Source of the DNA: Bacillus sp. CGMCC 1.16541
Lineage (GTDB): Bacteria; Bacillota; Bacilli; Bacillales; Bacillaceae_H
Length of the DNA: 64,000 bases
Reading direction: 5' to 3'
Assembly: GCF_003184905.1 (NCBI RefSeq)
Contig: NZ_QFRU01000004.1
Coordinates: 281,085 to 345,084 of the forward strand
In this document: piece after piece, positions 17,048 to 25,983 of the stretch
Position numbering within the stretch: position 1 is the first letter of the stretch
How the letters are laid out: each line of letters begins with the position of its first letter
Notes under the pieces: generated by a model
What the model saw: the letters and a program-made list of their open reading frames with translations, nothing else
Database searches by the model: none
What the model was told of the DNA's origin: nothing
Position numbers and translations under genes: made by a program

Positions 17048-18286
17048 ATGAGCGCTATGAACATAGACCCATTTAAAGGAAATTTAGATACATTAGATGA
17101 GTTTGCCGATCGAATTAGTGAAGTATTACAATGTCCAATTACAATTGAAGATGCGAATCATCGCCTAATTGCGTATAGTACGCACGACGAACGTACAGAC
17201 CAAGCGCGAATTGCAACCATTATCGGCCGTCGCGTACCTGAAAAAGTGATCAATAATTTATGGAAAGAAGGCACCATTCCTGCCTTGCTTGAAACAGACA
17301 AACCTGTTCGGGTAAAAAACATTGATGAAATTGGTCTTGGAGATCGTGTGGCGATTTCGATTTGGAAAAACGAAGAAGTGTTGGGGTTTATTTGGGCCAT
17401 TGAAATTGATAAAACGTTAAATGAAGAAGAATTGTCACTTTTAAAACAAGCAGCAAACGCTGTTAAAAATAAACTTTTACAATTACAAGTACGTAAATAT
17501 AAGAAAGAAGAGAGATTTCAAGAGTTTTTCTGGCGACTTTTAACCGGTCATATCAAATCGCACGAAGAAATTGTCGAAAAGTTCCATGACATTCACATTA
17601 CGCCTCCTTCTTCTTTTTCGATTGCCATTTTTCGCTTTCAGGAAGATATTACGCCAGAAGCCGAACGACAAATCTCCTATATTTTAAAAACGATGCAGCG
17701 ATTGAAACTTGTGTTGTATACGATTGATTGCAATGATCTCATTTTACTGATTTCTCTTGATGGTATCGAAAAACCGACGGAAGAGCGAAAACAATTCGTA
17801 GAATCTTTCACGAAAAAAATGAAAGAACGATTTGGTGTTGATCAAATTCAAGCAAGCTTTAGTAGCATTTACTCCACGTATAAGCAAATTGAAAAGAGTT
17901 ACGGAGAATCGTTAACCGTTTTAAAGATTAAAAAGACATTTCCAGATGAAACAGCTCATGTTCTAGGCTATCAAGAACTTGGCATCTATCAATTACTTGA
18001 TGTGATTCTAGAAAAGCGAAAGCTTGATCAATTTGAAAATTACTCATTGAAAAAGCTTGTCGATTATGACGAACGCCACAATAGTAACTTAGTGGAAACA
18101 TTAGAAGTATTTTTAAACAAAGATCATAACATCAATGAAGCCGCAAAAGAATTAAATGTTCATACAAATACATTAAGTTATCGATTAAAAAGAATTTCAG
18201 AAATTGGCGATATTGACTTGCGTGATCCGAACCAAAAAATAACACTTTACATCGATATTAAATTAATGAAGCTAAAAGCAAATTAG
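17048..18286 (+). CDS. adeR: PucR-family transcriptional activator of ald (AdeR)
   Basis: A 412-residue regulator. The N-terminal sensory part begins FKGNLDTLDEFADRISEVLQCPITIEDANHRLIAYS. The C-terminal PucR helix-turn-helix is NHDINEAAKELNVHTNTLSYRLKRISEIGDIDLRDP (residues about 360-395). In B. subtilis AdeR is encoded directly upstream of ald and activates it in response to alanine; the arrangement here is identical, 228 bases ahead of ald. ATG 17048 has GAGGAGC upstream; the frame from 17018 is less well placed. An inverted repeat suitable for binding lies before ald. Confidence 0.9.
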   Translation: MSAMNIDPFKGNLDTLDEFADRISEVLQCPITIEDANHRLIAYSTHDERTDQARIATIIGRRVPEKVINNLWKEGTIPALLETDKPVRVKNIDEIGLGDRVAISIWKNEEVLGFIWAIEIDKTLNEEELSLLKQAANAVKNKLLQLQVRKYKKEERFQEFFWRLLTGHIKSHEEIVEKFHDIHITPPSSFSIAIFRFQEDITPEAERQISYILKTMQRLKLVLYTIDCNDLILLISLDGIEKPTEERKQFVESFTKKMKERFGVDQIQASFSSIYSTYKQIEKSYGESLTVLKIKKTFPDETAHVLGYQELGIYQLLDVILEKRKLDQFENYSLKKLVDYDERHNSNLVETLEVFLNKDHNINEAAKELNVHTNTLSYRLKRISEIGDIDLRDPNQKITLYIDIKLMKLKAN

Positions 18287-18292
18287 TCCAAC

Positions 18293-18323
18293 GTGTGGGT
18301 GCTTATCACTCACACTTTTTTAT
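18293..18323 (+). terminator. Terminator after adeR
   Basis: GTGTGGGTG pairs with CACTCACAC (one mismatch) and is followed by TTTTTTATT, so adeR and ald are probably separate transcripts. Confidence 0.85.
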
Positions 18324-18390
18324 TACACTCAAGTCTTTTGTCATTTTACCTGACAAATGAACATTTTCAACAAAATAGTAAACGCTTTCT

Positions 18391-18467
18391 TTTGTGGAAT
18401 TTCACAAAAACATGAGAATCGATTCTCTTTTCTAGACAATGAAAAACAAAAAAAAGTTTTTTATACT
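18391..18467 (+). promoter_or_regulatory. ald promoter with candidate AdeR inverted repeat
   Basis: Inverted repeat TTTGTG-N6-CACAAA spans 18391-18408. A -10 box TATACT lies at 18462-18467 with a weak -35 (ATGAAA, 17-base spacer), which puts the start near 18474 and the repeat centre near -74.5. A weak -35 and a distal dyad fit an activator-dependent promoter. A second perfect palindrome, GAGAATCGATTCTC, lies at 18414-18427. Confidence 0.6.
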
Positions 18468-18514
18468 GTAGTTACAACAAAACGTTAAACGTTTTCAAAG
18501 GGAGGATTTTTACC

Positions 18515-19648
18515 ATGATTATTGGTGTACCTAGAGAAATTAAAAATAATGAAAACCGCGTTGCAATTACTCCAGCTGGAGTTGCTTCATTTATCGGATC
18601 GGGCCATCGTGTATTAGTGGAAACAAATGCAGGTATGGGAAGCGGTTTTACAAACGAAGATTACAAAGTAGCAGGTGCTGAGATTATCGAACTTGCATCT
18701 GACGTATGGGCACAAGCTGACATGGTAATGAAAGTAAAAGAGCCACTACCAAGTGAATACGATTACTTCCGTCCAGGTCTTATCCTTTTCACATATTTAC
18801 ACTTAGCTGCAGAGCCAGCTTTAGCACAAGCTTTAACTGAAAAAGGTGTAACAGCTATTGCTTACGAGACAGTAGCAGTGAATCGTACACTACCATTATT
18901 AACACCAATGAGTGAAGTTGCAGGTCGTATGGCTGCTCAAATCGGTGCTCAATTCTTACAAAAATCAAACGGCGGAAAAGGAATTCTTCTTGCAGGTGTT
19001 CCAGGTGTTAACCGCGGTAAAGTAACAATCATCGGTGGCGGTGTTGTAGGAACAAATGCTGCGAAAATGGCAATCGGCTTAGGTGCAGATGTAACAATTA
19101 TCGATTTAAGCGCTGACCGCTTACGTCAATTAGACGACATTTTCGGTAACCAAATTAAAACATTAATGTCTAATCCAATGAACATTGCAGAAGCAGTGGC
19201 AGAAGCAGACCTTTTAATTGGTGCTGTATTAATTCCTGGTGCAAAAGCGCCTAAACTTGTAACAGATGAAATGGTTCAAGCAATGAAGCCAGGTTCTGTT
19301 ATCGTAGACGTAGCAATTGACCAAGGTGGTGTTGTTGAAACAATCGACCACATTACAACTCATGACAACCCAACATATGATAAACACGGTGTTGTTCACT
19401 ATGCAGTTGCAAACATGCCTGGTGCGGTTCCTAGAACATCAACCATTGCATTAACAAACGTAACGGTTCCATATGCACTTCAAATCGCTAACAAAGGTGC
19501 TCACAAAGCAATTGCAGAAAACGAAGCACTGAAGTTAGGTGTAAACGTAGCAAACGGCGCTGTAACATATGAAGCAGTGGCACGCGACCTTGGCTATGAG
19601 TATGTATCAGTTGAAAAAGCACTTGAAAAAGAATTAGCAGCAATCTAA
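18515..19648 (+). CDS. ald: L-alanine dehydrogenase
   Basis: A 377-residue NAD-dependent enzyme that oxidises L-alanine to pyruvate and ammonia. The start [23 protein letters not shown] and [15 protein letters not shown] (substrate lysine region) are family signatures. The NAD-binding Rossmann motif is [28 protein letters not shown]. The length is usual. It lies downstream of its likely activator adeR and upstream of alr. In Bacillus it supports growth on alanine and sporulation. The ribosome site is AGGGAGGA. Confidence 0.97.
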   Translation: MIIGVPREIKNNENRVAITPAGVASFIGSGHRVLVETNAGMGSGFTNEDYKVAGAEIIELASDVWAQADMVMKVKEPLPSEYDYFRPGLILFTYLHLAAEPALAQALTEKGVTAIAYETVAVNRTLPLLTPMSEVAGRMAAQIGAQFLQKSNGGKGILLAGVPGVNRGKVTIIGGGVVGTNAAKMAIGLGADVTIIDLSADRLRQLDDIFGNQIKTLMSNPMNIAEAVAEADLLIGAVLIPGAKAPKLVTDEMVQAMKPGSVIVDVAIDQGGVVETIDHITTHDNPTYDKHGVVHYAVANMPGAVPRTSTIALTNVTVPYALQIANKGAHKAIAENEALKLGVNVANGAVTYEAVARDLGYEYVSVEKALEKELAAI

Positions 19649-19660
19649 TTTACACACACC

Positions 19661-19782
19661 AAGAGGCTGATCCAAACGAGTGTTTAGCACCTCCATACAA
19701 ATATATTGTGTCTTAGTTGGATATAAGTACAATATAGAATGTAACATGGAGAAGCTGAACATGAGCGGATCAGCCTCTTTTT
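19661..19782 (+). terminator. Long imperfect hairpin with terminator tail, ald-alr
   Basis: Terminal arms AAGAGGCTGATCC (19661-19673) and GGATCAGCCTCTT (19767-19779) pair perfectly and end in TTTTT. The inner sequence also pairs over most of its length: CTCCAT with ATGGAG, GTTTAGC with the GCTGAAC region, and ATATATTGT with ACAATAT. The result is one hairpin of about 120 bases. It should terminate ald transcription. Its size is unusual for a simple terminator, and it may be a small inverted-repeat element. Confidence 0.75.
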
Positions 19783-19809
19783 CATACACACACTATAGGG
19801 GATGTTAAC

Positions 19810-20952
19810 ATGAAAACAACAAGTTACCGTGATACATGGGTAGAAATTGATGTACATGCCATTCAATTTAACATGGAACAATTCCGAGGATATGTCGCAC
19901 CTTCTACTCAACTAATGGCCGTTGTAAAAGCAGATGGATACGGACATGGTGCCGTAGCAGCAGCAAAAGCAGCATTAGCAGGAGGCGCTACTTATTTAGG
20001 CGTTGCGTTATTAGATGAAGCACTAGAACTACGAGAAGCGGGCATTGATGTGCCAATTTTAATTCTTGGTTACACGGCTCCTCATGCCATTAAAAAAGCA
20101 ATAGAAGCGAATGTTACACTCACCGTTTTTGATCATGAAGTGACCGATGCAATCATTGCTGCTTCTGAACAAGCAAAGAAAATGGTGAACGTGCATGTGA
20201 AAATTGACTCAGGAATGTCACGGGTCGGTGTTAGAACAAGTGAAGAGGCTTATGAACTAGCTACGAAATTACAAGCGGCTTCTTGGGTAAAGCTTGAAGG
20301 CATTTTCACTCATTTTGCACATGCAGACAGCACGGATTCTTATTATACCGAAAAACAATTTTCAACGTTTTCGTCAATTATCGAGTTTTTGCACAAAAAT
20401 GATATTACTATACCAATAAAACATTGTTGCAATACTGCAGGAACAATGAATTTTAAAAAAATGCATTTAGATATGGTTCGAGTGGGTATTGGGCTGTATG
20501 GGTTATATCCGGACGATAGTTTAAAGCATCACGACATTCAATTGAAGCAGGCAATGAGCTTTAAAACATCTGTTGCATTTATCAAAGAAGTTGAAGCTGA
20601 GCAACCGATTAGCTATGGGTGTACGTATGCTCCGAAAGAAACGAGTACGATTGCTACATTACCGGTTGGATACGCAGACGGATTATCGAGACTGTTATCT
20701 AATAAAGGACACATGCTAATAAAAGAACAAAAAGTTTCAATCGTTGGAAGAGTTTGCATGGACCAAACGATGATTGATGTCACAAAAATTGATAATATTA
20801 ACATCGGGGATGAGGTAACAATCTTCGGATACGATGACAACTCATTTCAATCAGTAGATGAAGTAGCAGAAATCATGGGTACCATTAATTATGAAGTTGT
20901 TTGTTTAATCGGAAAGCGCGTACCTCGTATGTATAAACCAGGTAAAAACTAG
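19810..20952 (+). CDS. alr: Alanine racemase
   Basis: A 380-residue fold-type III PLP enzyme that interconverts L- and D-alanine for peptidoglycan. The PLP lysine is Lys40 in AVVKADGYGHGAV. The second catalytic base region is ISYGCTYAPKETSTIATLPVGYADG. DMVRVGIGLYGLYP and MDQTMIDVT are also typical. Length is normal. AGGGGATG precedes the ATG. Its location next to ald suggests a catabolic or sporulation-linked paralogue rather than the main cell-wall enzyme; the window cannot decide this. Confidence 0.96.
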   Translation: MKTTSYRDTWVEIDVHAIQFNMEQFRGYVAPSTQLMAVVKADGYGHGAVAAAKAALAGGATYLGVALLDEALELREAGIDVPILILGYTAPHAIKKAIEANVTLTVFDHEVTDAIIAASEQAKKMVNVHVKIDSGMSRVGVRTSEEAYELATKLQAASWVKLEGIFTHFAHADSTDSYYTEKQFSTFSSIIEFLHKNDITIPIKHCCNTAGTMNFKKMHLDMVRVGIGLYGLYPDDSLKHHDIQLKQAMSFKTSVAFIKEVEAEQPISYGCTYAPKETSTIATLPVGYADGLSRLLSNKGHMLIKEQKVSIVGRVCMDQTMIDVTKIDNINIGDEVTIFGYDDNSFQSVDEVAEIMGTINYEVVCLIGKRVPRMYKPGKN

Positions 20953-21051
20953 AGAATCATTCAATCACCTTACAATTTTTGAAATAAAAGCTATAATAGA
21001 GGAAACACATGAAATTCTATCGGAAAAGATAGAATGATGAGGGGGATTTTC

Positions 21052-21876
21052 ATGACAATGTATAAAGCTTTAACAATTGCGGGTTCAGATACTAGCGGTG
21101 GTGCTGGTATTCAAGCTGATTTAAAAACGTTTCAAGAGCTAGGCGTTTACGGTATGACTGCTTTAACAACAATCGTAACGATGGATCCGGAAAATGGTTG
21201 GTCTCACGGCGTGTTTCCTCAAGCGGTAGAAACAGTCGAACAGCAATTAAAAACAATTGTACAAGGTGTCGGCGTAACAGCTTTAAAAACGGGCATGCTT
21301 GGTTCTGTTGAAGTCATTGAGCTTGCAGCCAAAACAATTGAGCAACACAATTTACAGAATGTTGTTGTAGACCCAGTAATGGTGTGTAAAGGGGAAGATG
21401 AAGTGCTACACCCTGAAACAACAGTTAGCTTACGTGATGTGCTTGTGCCAAAAGCAACAGTTGTCACACCTAACTTATTTGAAGCTGGTCAATTAAGTGG
21501 ATTAGATCCAATTAAAACGATTGAGCAGATGAAAGAAGCAGCAGTTAAAATTCATGAATTAGGTGCGAAATACGTCCTTATTAAAGGTGGAAGTAAATTA
21601 GCTCATGAAAAAGCGGTTGATGTACTATACGATGGACAAACATTCGACCTTTTAGAGTCTGATCGCATTGAAACAACGTATACACATGGAGCTGGTTGCA
21701 CATACTCAGCTGCGATTACAGCTGAACTAGCAAAAGGAAAAGACGTGAAAGAAGCGATTGAAACAGCTAAAGCATTTATTACAGAAGCGATTCGTCACTC
21801 ATTCCCGCTAAACCAATACGTTGGTCCAACAAACCACGGTGCATACCGTCGTCAAAAAGAAACAGTTAACGCATAA
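21052..21876 (+). CDS. pdxK: Pyridoxine/pyridoxal/pyridoxamine kinase (ThiD-like)
   Basis: A 274-residue ribokinase-superfamily enzyme, close to B. subtilis PdxK in sequence (KALTIAGSDTSGGAGIQADLKTFQELGVYGMTALTTIV). The ATP and anion-hole motif is THGAGCTYSAAITAELAKG, with the catalytic Cys of the ThiD-like group in GAGC. It phosphorylates B6 vitamers to make PLP, the cofactor of the adjacent Alr. An HMP kinase role (ThiD) is a less likely alternative. ATG 21052 is chosen for its spacing from GAGGGGGA. Confidence 0.9.
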   Translation: MTMYKALTIAGSDTSGGAGIQADLKTFQELGVYGMTALTTIVTMDPENGWSHGVFPQAVETVEQQLKTIVQGVGVTALKTGMLGSVEVIELAAKTIEQHNLQNVVVDPVMVCKGEDEVLHPETTVSLRDVLVPKATVVTPNLFEAGQLSGLDPIKTIEQMKEAAVKIHELGAKYVLIKGGSKLAHEKAVDVLYDGQTFDLLESDRIETTYTHGAGCTYSAAITAELAKGKDVKEAIETAKAFITEAIRHSFPLNQYVGPTNHGAYRRQKETVNA

Positions 21877-21910
21877 AAAAAGTAGCGTCCTTTACGGGCG
21901 CTACTTTTTT
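21875..21910. terminator. Bidirectional terminator, pdxK/HAD
   Basis: AAAAGTAGCG-CC and GG-CGCTACTTTT pair around TTTAC. The stem overlaps the final codons of the converging HAD gene. Confidence 0.88.
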
Positions 21911-22773
21911 GACATGTGTGTGGAAAGAACAGCTAAAACCGCTTGTGCAACACCATCTTCATCGTTTGTTCCCGTCACTTCATCACTATAGACTTTCACG
22001 CCATCAGGTGCGTTCCCCATGGCAACTGCTTTTCCTGCCTTTTTGAACATTGACACATCATTGTAGTTATCGCCAATGGCCATTGTATCTTTTAAATCGA
22101 TGTTACGCTCGTTTACGTATTGTTCGAGAGCTAGTCCTTTTTGTGCACGAAAATCGTTGACCTCAATGTTTTCTTTACCTGATGAGCTCACTGCAATGCC
22201 TTCAAGGTCGGCTAAATCCACTTTGGCTTTTTCAAGCTTTTCTTCATCAAATGAAAACGCAAGAAGTTTGTAAATTGAAATGCGATCATCATTATAAAGG
22301 ACGTCATACTCATCAATAAGCTTCACATTTCCTTTTTCAAAGCGCTCTTTTGCTCCTTCTAACAACTTTTCATAGTCATTTTTAAGGCTTGCACTCATGT
22401 AGATATCCATAACAACGGCTAATGCTTTGTCATAATCATTCGAATACGTTCCTTCGTTTGTATACACTTCAAAGTACAAGTCATGCTGTTGAAATACTTG
22501 TTGTACCTGTTTAATATGGGTGGCATCTAATCCAACAGAAGAAAGCGTTTCTCCTTTTGGTGTTCGAACTTCCGATCCGTTTACACAAATAATATGCGTA
22601 TCAATCCCTGCCTCTTCTAACACATACTTTGCTTCTGCGTAAGATCGCCCTGTTGCAATGACAACCTCTATGCCTGCACGCTGAGCTGCTCGAATCGCAT
22701 CTGCGTTTTCGTTACTGACTACTTGTTCACTGTTTACTAATGTTCCATCCATGTCAATCGCAATACATTTCAT
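21901..22773 (-). CDS. Cof-type HAD-IIB sugar/flavin phosphatase
   Basis: A 290-residue HAD hydrolase. Motif I is IAIDMDGTLVNSE (nucleophile Asp); motif II is VIATGRSYAEA; motif III Lys lies in RAQKGLALEQYV; motif IV is MAIGDNYNDVSMFKKAG. The C2B cap lies between. Related Bacillus proteins (YkrA, YxeH, YwpJ) dephosphorylate sugar phosphates or FMN; the substrate here is not predictable. ATG 22773 begins the conserved MKCIAIDMDG; upstream codons to 22839 lack a ribosome site. Confidence 0.9.
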   Translation of the reverse strand: MKCIAIDMDGTLVNSEQVVSNENADAIRAAQRAGIEVVIATGRSYAEAKYVLEEAGIDTHIICVNGSEVRTPKGETLSSVGLDATHIKQVQQVFQQHDLYFEVYTNEGTYSNDYDKALAVVMDIYMSASLKNDYEKLLEGAKERFEKGNVKLIDEYDVLYNDDRISIYKLLAFSFDEEKLEKAKVDLADLEGIAVSSSGKENIEVNDFRAQKGLALEQYVNERNIDLKDTMAIGDNYNDVSMFKKAGKAVAMGNAPDGVKVYSDEVTGTNDEDGVAQAVLAVLSTHMSKK

Positions 22774-22917
22774 AACGTGTGACGACACCTTCCTTTTATG
22801 TAAGTCCTTGTTGTTCATTTTATCGTAACAGGTACACATTGACCTTTTATATGCTTTTTGTAAAAGTCTTGTTTCTTATCTTTATCCTCACCTATATGAA
22901 ACATACCCTTTTGAACT

Positions 22918-22979
22918 CATAAAAAAACAACTACTCACTTAAAGAAACGATCTATATCGCGCTATTTGAGTAAGTAGTT
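22918..22979 (-). terminator. Terminator of the pgmB-cupredoxin operon
   Basis: On the minus strand AACTACTTACTCAAA pairs with TTTAAGTGAGTAGTT and is followed by GTTTTTTT. Confidence 0.8.
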
Positions 22980-22990
22980 AATGTCTTGGT

Positions 22991-23395
22991 TTATTTTACA
23001 ATGATTTTAAACGGCATAGTTGCATGACCTACTCCGCACAGTACGGTACATTTACCTAGGTATTCACCTGCTTGCGATGCCACAAATTCAGCTGTTTGAT
23101 TTTCTTCCACCTTCACATTTAATCCAGGAATCAACAGCCCGTGAGGAACACCGCCTTCACTATCTAATGTTAATTGAACCGTATCTCCTTTATTGACCAC
23201 AACCTCTGCTGGCTCAAACGTAAAGTCTTCAGGGTTATCTCCTGTTTTCCCAACAACCGTCACTTCTTTTACTTCACCTGTTGCCGGCACTGACTCCTCA
23301 TTTCCCGCACTGTTTTCTTGCTTCTCTGTACTGCCACATGCGGCTAACAGTCCAACCATGCTCATAGTCATTACTATCATCAACCATTTTTTCAT
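22991..23395 (-). CDS. Lipoprotein with a CuA-type cupredoxin domain
   Basis: A 134-residue lipoprotein. The signal peptide ends in the lipobox LLAAC, with Cys20 as the lipidated residue. A charged linker is followed by a cupredoxin domain (about residues 45-134). The ligand set is complete for the binuclear CuA centre of cytochrome oxidase subunit II: His85 in GVPHGLLIP, then Cys116, Cys120, His124 and Met127 in GKCTVLCGVGHATM (C-x3-C-x3-H-x2-M). The Glu normally between the two Cys is Val here. There is no oxidase subunit II membrane hairpin and no oxidase gene nearby. Its ATG abuts the pgmB stop, so the two are co-translated. Confidence 0.85.
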   Translation of the reverse strand: MKKWLMIVMTMSMVGLLAACGSTEKQENSAGNEESVPATGEVKEVTVVGKTGDNPEDFTFEPAEVVVNKGDTVQLTLDSEGGVPHGLLIPGLNVKVEENQTAEFVASQAGEYLGKCTVLCGVGHATMPFKIIVK

Positions 23396-24058
23396 TTACT
23401 CTCTACCTCTCTCTGCGAATTTCTTTTGTATGTGTGTAAGTGTTAGTTCCGTTGTGGATTCTACATGCCAATCTGCATGTTCCATCGCTTCATGTGCACC
23501 GACTCCAATTGAAAACATGTCTGTTTGCTGAATCGCTTGTAAACCTGCTTCACCATCTTCGATTGCTACACAATCACGTGGCTTCACGTTTAGCGATGCT
23601 GCTGCGGTTAGAAAAATCTCTGGATGAGGCTTTCCATACTTAATCGTTTTCACATCCACTACATGATCAAAGAGCGTAGACAACTCTAATTTGTGAAGAA
23701 CAGCTTGTGCATTTGAGCTAGAAGAGGCAACAGCCGTCTTTATTCCTTCTTTTTGTAAAGAAGCTAACAGTTCTCGAATACCTGGTAAGCAATCTTTTGG
23801 AGTAAGCTGTTGAATAGACTCTTGATAAAAAGCATTCTTTTTCTCACCTAGCTGGACTTTCTCTTCTTCTGTATAAAATTGAGAACTTTGACGAATGAAT
23901 GCTTCAATTGTTTCTTTTCGACTAATCCCTTGAAGCTGCTGATTCCATTCTTTTGTAAACGCAACCCCTACTTCATCAGCAATACGCTTATTGGCAAGGT
24001 AATATAAATGTACCGTGTCTGCAATCACTCCATCTAAATCAAAGATAACGGCTTTCAT
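23396..24058 (-). CDS. pgmB: Beta-phosphoglucomutase
   Basis: A 220-residue HAD subfamily IA protein that converts beta-glucose 1-phosphate to glucose 6-phosphate. FDLDGVIADTVHLYYLAN contains the phospho-accepting Asp and the acid/base Asp of PGMB, and QLQGISRKETIEAF is the cap signature. SSSSNAQAVLHKLEL, VKTIKYGKPHPEIF and AIEDGEAGLQAI are motifs II to IV. Beta-PGM normally works after maltose phosphorylase. None is visible, but a maltose/glucose-type PTS gene is divergent 280 bases away. Start 24058 is chosen for GGGGAG upstream. Confidence 0.93.
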   Translation of the reverse strand: MKAVIFDLDGVIADTVHLYYLANKRIADEVGVAFTKEWNQQLQGISRKETIEAFIRQSSQFYTEEEKVQLGEKKNAFYQESIQQLTPKDCLPGIRELLASLQKEGIKTAVASSSSNAQAVLHKLELSTLFDHVVDVKTIKYGKPHPEIFLTAAASLNVKPRDCVAIEDGEAGLQAIQQTDMFSIGVGAHEAMEHADWHVESTTELTLTHIQKKFAERGRE

Positions 24059-24196
24059 GCATTCTCCCCTCTTTCTTTCCATTTATTTTAGCACAATAAT
24101 AGCGTAAAAAGCTGTGACGAAGCTGTTAAACTGCTCCTCTTTTTAATACCTAAAAAAAGAAAAAATAAAAAAATAGTAAAATAGCAAATAATACTA

Positions 24197-24267
24197 TTGC
24201 ATTATGTAAGCACTTTTATTACAATAGGTTCATGCAAACGGTTGCACTGAGTTGCACAAAAGTTGCA
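24197..24267 (+). promoter_or_regulatory. PTS operon promoter, LacI-type operator and phased GTTGCA repeats
   Basis: The promoter is TTGCAT (24197-24202), a 17-base spacer and TACAAT (24220-24225). The palindrome TGCAAACGGTTGCA (24233-24246) lies at the predicted start point, the classic place for a LacI/MalR-type repressor. GTTGCA then recurs at 24241, 24251 and 24262, about one helical turn apart. Confidence 0.65.
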
Positions 24268-24341
24268 TTCAAATCTTGTTCTTTTAAACAATTCTTTTTA
24301 AAAATAATGAAAACCCATACATAGGGGAGGGAGCTAACGTT

Positions 24342-25979
24342 ATGAAAAAATTATTTTCATTTGATTTTTGGCAAAAGTTCGGTAAAGCGTTATTAGTTGT
24401 TGTAGCCGTTATGCCAGCAGCAGGGATTATGATTTCCCTTGGTAAGTTAGTGGCGATGACTGGTGGAGACATCACATTGGTGCAAACGATTGCACGTGTG
24501 ATGGAAGACATCGGTTGGGGTGTTATTACAAATCTTCACATTCTATTTGCAGTAGCCATCGGGGGCTCATGGGCGAAAGAACGTGCAGGCGGTGCTTTCG
24601 CAGCATTAATCGCATTTATTTTAATTAACCGTATCACTGGTGCAATCTTCGGTGTAAATGGGGCAATGCTTGCAGACCCAGAAGCAACGGTGAACTCATT
24701 ATTCGGTCAAGAGTTAGTTGTAGCAGATTACTTCACATCTGTATTAGGTGCACCTGCTTTAAACATGGGTGTATTCGTCGGTATTATTTCAGGTTTCTTA
24801 GGTGCAAATCTTTTCAACAAATACTATAACTACGATAAATTACCAGATGCATTATCATTCTTTAACGGGAAACGTTTCGTTCCATTCGTTGTAATTGGTG
24901 GATCAATTGTAACCGCTATTATTATGTCGTTAGTGTGGCCGTTTATCCAAGGCTTGCTTAACGATTTCGGTCAATGGATTGCAACATCTCGTAACACAGC
25001 GCCAATTATTGCGCCATTCATCTTTGGTGCATTAGAGCGTCTATTACTACCTTTTGGTTTACATCACATGTTAACGGTTCCGATGAACTATACAGAACTT
25101 GGTGGAACGTATCAAATTCTTACAGGTTCTGGCGCTGGCTCAACAGTAGCTGGACAAGATCCTTTATGGTTAGCTTGGATTGCAGACTTAAATAACTTCC
25201 TTGCAGCTGGCGACACAGCTAGCTACAATCAATTATTAAATGATGTAACACCTGCTCGTTTTAAAGTAGGTCAAATGATTTTGTCTTGTGCATCATTAAT
25301 TGGTATCGCGTATGCCATGTACCGTAACGTAGACAAAGATAAGCGTGCAAAGTACAAATCAATGTTCTTCTCAGCTGGTTTAGCTGTATTTTTAACAGGT
25401 GTAACTGAGCCTATCGAATTCATGTTCATGTTTGCTGCTCCAGTACTATACGTTGTATATGCAGTTATGACTGGTTTAGCGTTTGCGGTTGTTGATTTAG
25501 TAGATGTACGTGTTCACGCATTCGGTGTAATTGAGTTATTAACTCGTACACCAATGATCGTAAAAGCAGGTTTATGGTTAGACTTAGTAAACTTTGTTGT
25601 AGCATGTTTAGTATTCTTCGGTTTAAACTTTACAGTTGCAAACTTTATGATTAAGAAATTCAACTTCCCAACTCCGGGTCGTAACGGTAACTACATTGAA
25701 GATGAAGCAAGCACTGGCGGATCGAACGCTGTGAAAACAGATTCACTTGCTCCAACAATCATTGAGTTACTAGGTGGGAAAGAAAATATCCAAGACGTTG
25801 ACGCGTGTATGACTCGTTTACGTGTAACAGTAAAAGATACGTCGTTTGTTGCAGGCGAAGCGGATTGGAAGAAAAACGGTGCATTAGGGTTAATCGTAAA
25901 AGATAAAGGTGTACAAGCTATTTACGGTCCAAAAGCTGATGTATTAAAATCAGATATTCAGGACTTGTTAGGAGCGTAA
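24342..25979 (+). CDS. PTS maltose/glucose-type permease, EIICB
   Basis: A 545-residue fused EIIC-EIIB of the glucose/glucoside PTS family. The EIIC part (about residues 1-445) begins WQKFGKALLVVVAVMPAAGIMISLGKLV and contains the GITEP-like substrate motif as LTGVTEPIEFMFMF. The EIIB part (about 465-545) has the phosphorylation cysteine in VDACMTRLRVTV. No EIIA domain is present, so phosphate must come from another EIIA, such as the glucose one. It resembles the MalT-type maltose transporters of lactic acid bacteria more than PtsG or MalP; specificity is an inference. Divergent from pgmB. Confidence 0.85.
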   Translation: MKKLFSFDFWQKFGKALLVVVAVMPAAGIMISLGKLVAMTGGDITLVQTIARVMEDIGWGVITNLHILFAVAIGGSWAKERAGGAFAALIAFILINRITGAIFGVNGAMLADPEATVNSLFGQELVVADYFTSVLGAPALNMGVFVGIISGFLGANLFNKYYNYDKLPDALSFFNGKRFVPFVVIGGSIVTAIIMSLVWPFIQGLLNDFGQWIATSRNTAPIIAPFIFGALERLLLPFGLHHMLTVPMNYTELGGTYQILTGSGAGSTVAGQDPLWLAWIADLNNFLAAGDTASYNQLLNDVTPARFKVGQMILSCASLIGIAYAMYRNVDKDKRAKYKSMFFSAGLAVFLTGVTEPIEFMFMFAAPVLYVVYAVMTGLAFAVVDLVDVRVHAFGVIELLTRTPMIVKAGLWLDLVNFVVACLVFFGLNFTVANFMIKKFNFPTPGRNGNYIEDEASTGGSNAVKTDSLAPTIIELLGGKENIQDVDACMTRLRVTVKDTSFVAGEADWKKNGALGLIVKDKGVQAIYGPKADVLKSDIQDLLGA

Positions 25980-25983
25980 TTAC

